This document shows, piece by piece, positions 60,007 through 64,000 of a stretch of 64,000 nt of DNA. Location: contig CAYJJX010000013.1 in assembly GCA_964370605.1 (NCBI GenBank), positions 1-64,000 on the forward strand, in the 5' to 3' direction. Under the pieces are notes generated by a model. That model saw nothing but the letters and a program-made list of their open reading frames with translations, had not been told where the DNA came from and ran no database searches. Every line of letters begins with the position of its first letter. Within the stretch, counting starts at the first letter, position 1. The translations under genes were made by a program, and so were the position numbers. This stretch comes from CAYJBH01 sp964370605. Lineage in GTDB: Bacteria; Bacillota; Clostridia; Oscillospirales; Ruminococcaceae.

Positions 60007-60708
60007 ATGGAGACATCAACCGTACTTGTCGTCGATGACGACCGTCAGATTGCGGCGGCAATTTCAAAGATGCTGGAGAAGGAAGGATATAGCACCGTCA
60101 TGGCGTATGACGGGTTGCAGGCGATGGACGCAATCGCCACCAAAAGTATCGACCTTATTATCATCGATGTAATGATGCCGAAGATGGACGGTCTTTCCGC
60201 CACCTTGAAAATCAGAGAGCGCAACAATATCCCGATCATAGTGCTCTCGGCAAAGACGGAGGACAGCGACAAGGTGCTGGGACTTTCAATGGGCGCCGAC
60301 GACTATGTCACAAAACCCTACAATCCGGCAGAACTGCTTGCAAGGGTGCGTTCTCACCTTAGAAGATACAAGGTGCTCGGCTCGGCGCAGTCGTTTGAAT
60401 CACATGGTGACATGATCAAGATCGGCGGCTTGGTGCTGGACAAAGCGGCAAAACAGATTGTTGTGGACGGTGAGGCGGTGCGTCTGACTGCGACCGAGTT
60501 TGGTATTCTCTCGCTGTTGATGGAGAACAAAAACCATGTTTTCTCGGCAGAACAAATCTATTCAAAGGTTTGGCGGGAAGAGAGTTTCAGTGTGGAAAAC
60601 ACGGTTATGGTGCATATTCGGCGAATTCGTGAAAAGATAGAGATAAATCCGAAACAACCAAAATATTTAAAGGTGGTGTGGGGAATTGGATACAAAATTG
60701 AAGGGTAA
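60007..60708 (+). CDS. OmpR family response regulator
   Basis: A 233-aa two-component regulator. The receiver domain has acidic pocket Asp10-12, phosphoacceptor Asp54 (IIIDVMMPK) and the conserved Lys in VTKPYNP. The winged-helix DNA-binding domain (~130-230) ends VVWGIGYKIEG. It resembles VanR-like regulators of cell-envelope stress. ATG at 60007; the open frame extends upstream through the leader hairpin without a ribosome site. It overlaps the kinase gene by 23 bases. Confidence 0.92.
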   Translation: METSTVLVVDDDRQIAAAISKMLEKEGYSTVMAYDGLQAMDAIATKSIDLIIIDVMMPKMDGLSATLKIRERNNIPIIVLSAKTEDSDKVLGLSMGADDYVTKPYNPAELLARVRSHLRRYKVLGSAQSFESHGDMIKIGGLVLDKAAKQIVVDGEAVRLTATEFGILSLLMENKNHVFSAEQIYSKVWREESFSVENTVMVHIRRIREKIEINPKQPKYLKVVWGIGYKIEG

Positions 60709-62650
60709 CATTTATAGCAGAAGTCCGAAAATCGCTGTGGTGCTTGGCATGTTTGCCACCGTCGTTGCGGTAGCGGTTATTTTTGCGCTGTATCACGTTG
60801 AAATGCTATATCAGATAATGCCGGAGCAGATGGCGGTTGAAAATGAGCTGGCGCTCGAGCGAGAGGATATATACTGGCTGATAAACACCGGATGGGCGCA
60901 CGGAACAGAAGATATCGGACAGTACGGCAACTATTACGAGGATGGGTATAGATTCAAGGTTTTTGACTATGAATATGTCGAACTGTATGACAATACGGTT
61001 AACACCGATATATATGTTGAAAGCACGATGGATTCGCCGGTATATTATGATACTCAGCTGTATCCGTATGATATCGAAACCTATGTAACCTCTGAGCGGT
61101 ATTATTCGGCGACGCAGCGTGTTGATTACGATCGCTCAACCGGTATGATGGCAATTATAATTGCCCTTGTGCTGATTGCCGTGTTTTTTGTGCTGAGCGG
61201 TATCTATTGTAAAACCTCGGGGCAGAGTTTCAAGGGCGATGAGGTAAAACTCGGCCCGCTGAACAGGGTGTATAACGATATCATTGTCTCGGCCATCGGC
61301 ATTGCCGCATTTATGATTATTGTAGCTATAATGGTGGTATGGGCGCAGATTTATGACAATTTAATCCACAACTATTCTATCTCAGTTTCGGTAGAGTTTG
61401 CTACTCTGATTTTGGTGGTGGCAGCTATGGTGCTGGTCACACTATGGATATATCTTCTTGACTGCGTTTCAAAACGTGCCAAGAGAAAAGAGTTTTTCCG
61501 ATACACCTTGATTGCCAAGGTTTTAGGACTGATAAAGCGATTATGTGTTTCGCTATATTCTTTTGCAAAATCGGTATTTTTCTCGATCGCCGACAAAAAC
61601 GTAAGAAAATGGGTGACCGGAATGGGTGTGGCGGCAGTAGTGCTCAACACCTTTTGGATAAGCTTTATGCTAAGCGGCGCTTATTATTACAGTTTTATTT
61701 TCTGGTTGTTGACGCTGATCGGTTCCAACACAATAATCATCGTTTTGGTGTTGCTTGCCATCAAACATGTCGAAGAATTTGAGGTGGTGAAAAAGGGAAT
61801 CACAGAGATTCGCAGTGGCAATACCGACCATAAAATTCCGCCGCTTACCTCACCGATTGTGAACGGAGTGGCGGAAAATATCAACAATATCGGCGACGGC
61901 ATCGCCACCTCGGTTCAGCGGGCAATGGTCTCGGAAAAGATGAAAAGCGACCTTGTCACCAATGTATCACACGATCTGAAAACACCGCTCACTTCGGTCA
62001 TCGGGTACATCGACCTTCTTTCCAAGGTGGAAAATCTGCCGGGTGAAGCGATAGACTATATCATCGTGTTGCAGGAAAAATCAGAGCGTCTTTCCGGAAT
62101 TGTCTCGGACGTGTTTGACCTCGCCAAAAGCACAAGCGGCAATGCGGAACTGCTCATCGAACAACTGGATTTCAAACGGCTGGTACAGCAGACACTCGGC
62201 GATCTTGACGAAAAAATCAACGACTCGGGTTTGAGTGTAAAGACGGTGTTTTCAGAAGACGCGCTGTTTATTGATGCGGACGGAAAACGACTTTATCGAG
62301 TCATGCAGAACCTCATCGACAATGCACTGAAATATTCGTTGCAGGGTACACGCATATTCATGAAACTTCACAGCGACGGCAAGAAGGCTATATTTGAAAT
62401 GAGCAATATTGCAGGCTATGACATGAACTTTACCGAGCAGGAAATCATGCAAAGGTTTGTGCGTGGGGACGACTCTCGATCCACCGAGGGCAACGGTCTC
62501 GGCCTTTCCATCGCACAAAGTTTCACCGAGCTTTGCAAAGGACAATTTGAAATAAAAGTGGACGGCGATATGTTCAAGACAATTCTTCGTTTCAACCTGT
62601 CGCACCGCGAAACTGAGGAGGAAACACAAGAGATTTTAGCAGATTTTTAG
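60686..62650 (+). CDS. sensor histidine kinase with multiple membrane helices
   Basis: A 654-aa membrane kinase. The N-terminal helix (~12-35) and an extracellular loop of ~110 residues rich in Tyr and acidic residues are followed by about five more helices (to ~370) and a HAMP-like linker. The catalytic part has HisKA (NVSHDLKTPLTS, His429), the N box LIDNALKYS and the G box GNGLGLSIAQ. The multi-pass sensor suggests sensing within the membrane or cell wall. The start is a TTG inside the regulator gene with GTGGGG upstream. Confidence 0.9.
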   Translation: MDTKLKGNIYSRSPKIAVVLGMFATVVAVAVIFALYHVEMLYQIMPEQMAVENELALEREDIYWLINTGWAHGTEDIGQYGNYYEDGYRFKVFDYEYVELYDNTVNTDIYVESTMDSPVYYDTQLYPYDIETYVTSERYYSATQRVDYDRSTGMMAIIIALVLIAVFFVLSGIYCKTSGQSFKGDEVKLGPLNRVYNDIIVSAIGIAAFMIIVAIMVVWAQIYDNLIHNYSISVSVEFATLILVVAAMVLVTLWIYLLDCVSKRAKRKEFFRYTLIAKVLGLIKRLCVSLYSFAKSVFFSIADKNVRKWVTGMGVAAVVLNTFWISFMLSGAYYYSFIFWLLTLIGSNTIIIVLVLLAIKHVEEFEVVKKGITEIRSGNTDHKIPPLTSPIVNGVAENINNIGDGIATSVQRAMVSEKMKSDLVTNVSHDLKTPLTSVIGYIDLLSKVENLPGEAIDYIIVLQEKSERLSGIVSDVFDLAKSTSGNAELLIEQLDFKRLVQQTLGDLDEKINDSGLSVKTVFSEDALFIDADGKRLYRVMQNLIDNALKYSLQGTRIFMKLHSDGKKAIFEMSNIAGYDMNFTEQEIMQRFVRGDDSRSTEGNGLGLSIAQSFTELCKGQFEIKVDGDMFKTILRFNLSHRETEEETQEILADF

Positions 62651-62708
62651 CATGACGGCAATCACCCTTGCATATATATTCTTATGGATATAGAGCGAGA
62701 GGTTGAAT

Positions 62709-63770
62709 GTGCTGACAATAAAAAAACGATTGATGCGCAGAAGGCTTTTACAACAGATGTTGTTGCCGACTGCGCTCATTGCATTGATAGCAACGACGGC
62801 GAATCTTGTCGGTTTGTTGAGTGTGCCGACAAAAGAGGTTTATATAACAGAACCGCTTGTCGTGGGAGAGCCGGACATATCGCCGAAAGGGTTTTGGCAG
62901 TCGATACCGCTTTTGATAGAAGAACCACCGAAAGATTTTTTGCCGATTGATGCGGTGGTCGATGTACCGATAGGCATGGGTGTTATCGAACAGACTACGA
63001 TACTGCCCGGAAACGATCACAAGACGGTGGCGCTGTCGTCGGGCCATCTTTTCAACCTCACCCATCACTCGAATGACGAAGTGTTGTCTATCGCCGCCCA
63101 ACCATTGCCATTTGACATAGAACTTGATTCTGACGAGCCACAGGTTTTGATATATCACACGCACGGAACCGAAAGTTACGATGCGAACGACGTGGGATAT
63201 TATGATCCGTCACTACCGAGCAGAAGCAGTGATACAACACAAAACATGGTAGCCGTCGGCGAGGTTATGGTGGACATATTAAATGACATGGACATAAACA
63301 CATTGCATGACAGGACGCTGCATGATGAATTTTCTTATAACGGAAGCTATGGATCTTCCAAAGAGATGGTAGAGAGTTATCTCGAACAGTATCCATCCAT
63401 CAAAATCGTGCTGGATGTGCACCGAGACGCACTGGAGCGTACCGGAGGGTATCGAGTAAAACCGGTGACAGTGATAGAGGGCAATAAGACGGCGCAGGTC
63501 ATGTTGATCAGCGGTGTGGATGACGGCAACATGGACATGCCGAACTACCTTGAAAACCTCAAATTTGCCACGGCGTTTCAATCGGCGATGGAGAGCCGAT
63601 ATCCGACCTTGACACGCTCTATCCTTTTTGATTATCGAAACTATAACCAGCAACTCTCGACCGGTGCGCTTTTGCTGGAGGTAGGCGGACATGCCAATAC
63701 TCTTGACGAGGCGAAACAGGCGGCGGAGTATGCGGCTATCGCTCTGGCAGAGATGTTGCGAGGGGAATAA
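62709..63770 (+). CDS. spoIIP: stage II sporulation protein P
   Basis: A 353-aa sporulation peptidoglycan hydrolase (amidase and endopeptidase) acting with SpoIID and SpoIIM during engulfment. An N-terminal membrane helix (~15-38) precedes the SpoIIP domain: VLIYHTHGTESY (zinc-site His), LDVHRDAL, and LLLEVGGHANT. GTG at 62709 is six bases behind GAGAGG; a TTG two codons earlier touches the ribosome site. It is on its own after the two-component genes. Confidence 0.9.
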   Translation: MLTIKKRLMRRRLLQQMLLPTALIALIATTANLVGLLSVPTKEVYITEPLVVGEPDISPKGFWQSIPLLIEEPPKDFLPIDAVVDVPIGMGVIEQTTILPGNDHKTVALSSGHLFNLTHHSNDEVLSIAAQPLPFDIELDSDEPQVLIYHTHGTESYDANDVGYYDPSLPSRSSDTTQNMVAVGEVMVDILNDMDINTLHDRTLHDEFSYNGSYGSSKEMVESYLEQYPSIKIVLDVHRDALERTGGYRVKPVTVIEGNKTAQVMLISGVDDGNMDMPNYLENLKFATAFQSAMESRYPTLTRSILFDYRNYNQQLSTGALLLEVGGHANTLDEAKQAAEYAAIALAEMLRGE

Positions 63771-63784
63771 TATAGTCATTCAAC

Positions 63785-63813
63785 TTGACGTATTGTCCAT
63801 TTAATACTATAAT
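63785..63813 (+). promoter_or_regulatory. promoter of prfB
   Basis: TTGACG (63785-63790), a 17-base spacer, TATAAT (63808-63813), 28 bases before the prfB ATG. Confidence 0.75.
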
Positions 63814-63840
63814 AATACCGATAACAATGTTTGAGGTTTT

Positions 63841-64000
63841 ATGTTTTTATTTGATGAACAAAAAAGAGCACTTGAAGCGTACCGTCCGCAGTTTGATGAG
63901 CTGGGACGCACGCTTGAAATAGAGCGCCTTGCAAAGAGGATTGTGGAATTAGAGGAACTGTCGGCGCAGGCGGGATTTTATGACGACAAAAAGCAAAGCG
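63841..64000 (+). CDS. prfB: peptide chain release factor 2, 5' part
   Basis: 53 codons up to the window edge, beginning MFLFDEQKRALEAYRPQFDE, with LEELSAQAGFYDDKKQS matching the RF2 N-terminal helical domain (usual form with GFWDD). The UGA-dependent programmed frameshift found at about codon 25 in many prfB genes is not seen in this part; the frame is open throughout. ATG with TGAGG upstream. Confidence 0.8.
   Translation, partial: MFLFDEQKRALEAYRPQFDELGRTLEIERLAKRIVELEELSAQAGFYDDKKQS

Noticed and set aside
63841..64000. Programmed frameshift in prfB
   Set aside because: The first 53 codons are open in one frame with no CUU-UGA-C type site; the rest of the gene is outside the window.

Overview
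The window looks like a chromosomal scaffold from an anaerobic, endospore-forming Clostridia-type Firmicute, possibly of the Oscillospiraceae kind. The evidence is spoVM, spoIIP and a yjfB-like gene, an electron-bifurcating [FeFe] hydrogenase, a sulfatase of the Cys (CxPSR) type, rubredoxin with an A-type flavoprotein, many TTG/GTG starts behind good Shine-Dalgarno sites, and many sigma-A promoters of the TTGACA-N17-TATAAT type. A run of 10 Ns inside one gene (21965-21974) marks it as an assembled scaffold, perhaps metagenomic. I see no CRISPR array, insertion sequence, integrase or phage structural gene.

Layout. 1-9.8 kb: tRNA-Arg, dCMP deaminase, hydroxyacid dehydrogenase, an orphan solute-binding lipoprotein, trmB, a hemolysin III-type protein, rodA, then a minus-strand operon (49-aa membrane protein, 23-aa spoVM, hemW, NusG-II protein), and asnS. 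10-15.8 kb: a galactose-binding-like lipoprotein, an alpha/beta hydrolase, efp with a CD1247-type protein, a very short rubredoxin, a short FprA flavoprotein and a DtxR/MntR regulator. 16-20 kb: a diguanylate cyclase and a c-di-GMP phosphodiesterase in tandem; a paralogue of the second lies at 39.7-42 kb. 20-27 kb: isomerase, HAD phosphatase, YgjP-type protease (with gap), yjfB, a large amidase, an ECF-S-like membrane protein and a zinc-ribbon/TcaA-like protein. 27-34 kb: ABC exporter, lplA, PfkB kinase, DUF3267 protein and sulfatase. 34-35.5 kb: an XRE-ImmA pair, then two compact predicted small RNAs on the opposite strand, each with its own promoter. 35.5-48 kb: lepA, GH29 fucosidase, phosphodiesterase, dnaD-dnaC-alr, hexokinase and an unassigned radical SAM protein.

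48-57.6 kb is the hydrogen-metabolism region. A minus-strand operon encodes the HydABC-type hydrogenase. Divergent from it, a plus-strand operon encodes a sensory-type [FeFe] hydrogenase with HATPase, DRTGG and PHP proteins, plus a serine-rich lipoprotein. This reads as an enzyme beside its probable H2/redox-sensing circuit. 57.6-64 kb: SpoU methyltransferase, gap, a two-component system whose transcript may begin with a nested hairpin, spoIIP, and the 5' end of prfB.

The least-explained features are the two small RNAs at 35.03-35.27 kb, a 60-nt intergenic repeat present twice with a compensatory base-pair change (46606-46665 and 58481-58540), and the regulatory sites around the sensory hydrogenase operon. 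All functional statements come from motif recognition by eye; no database search was run.
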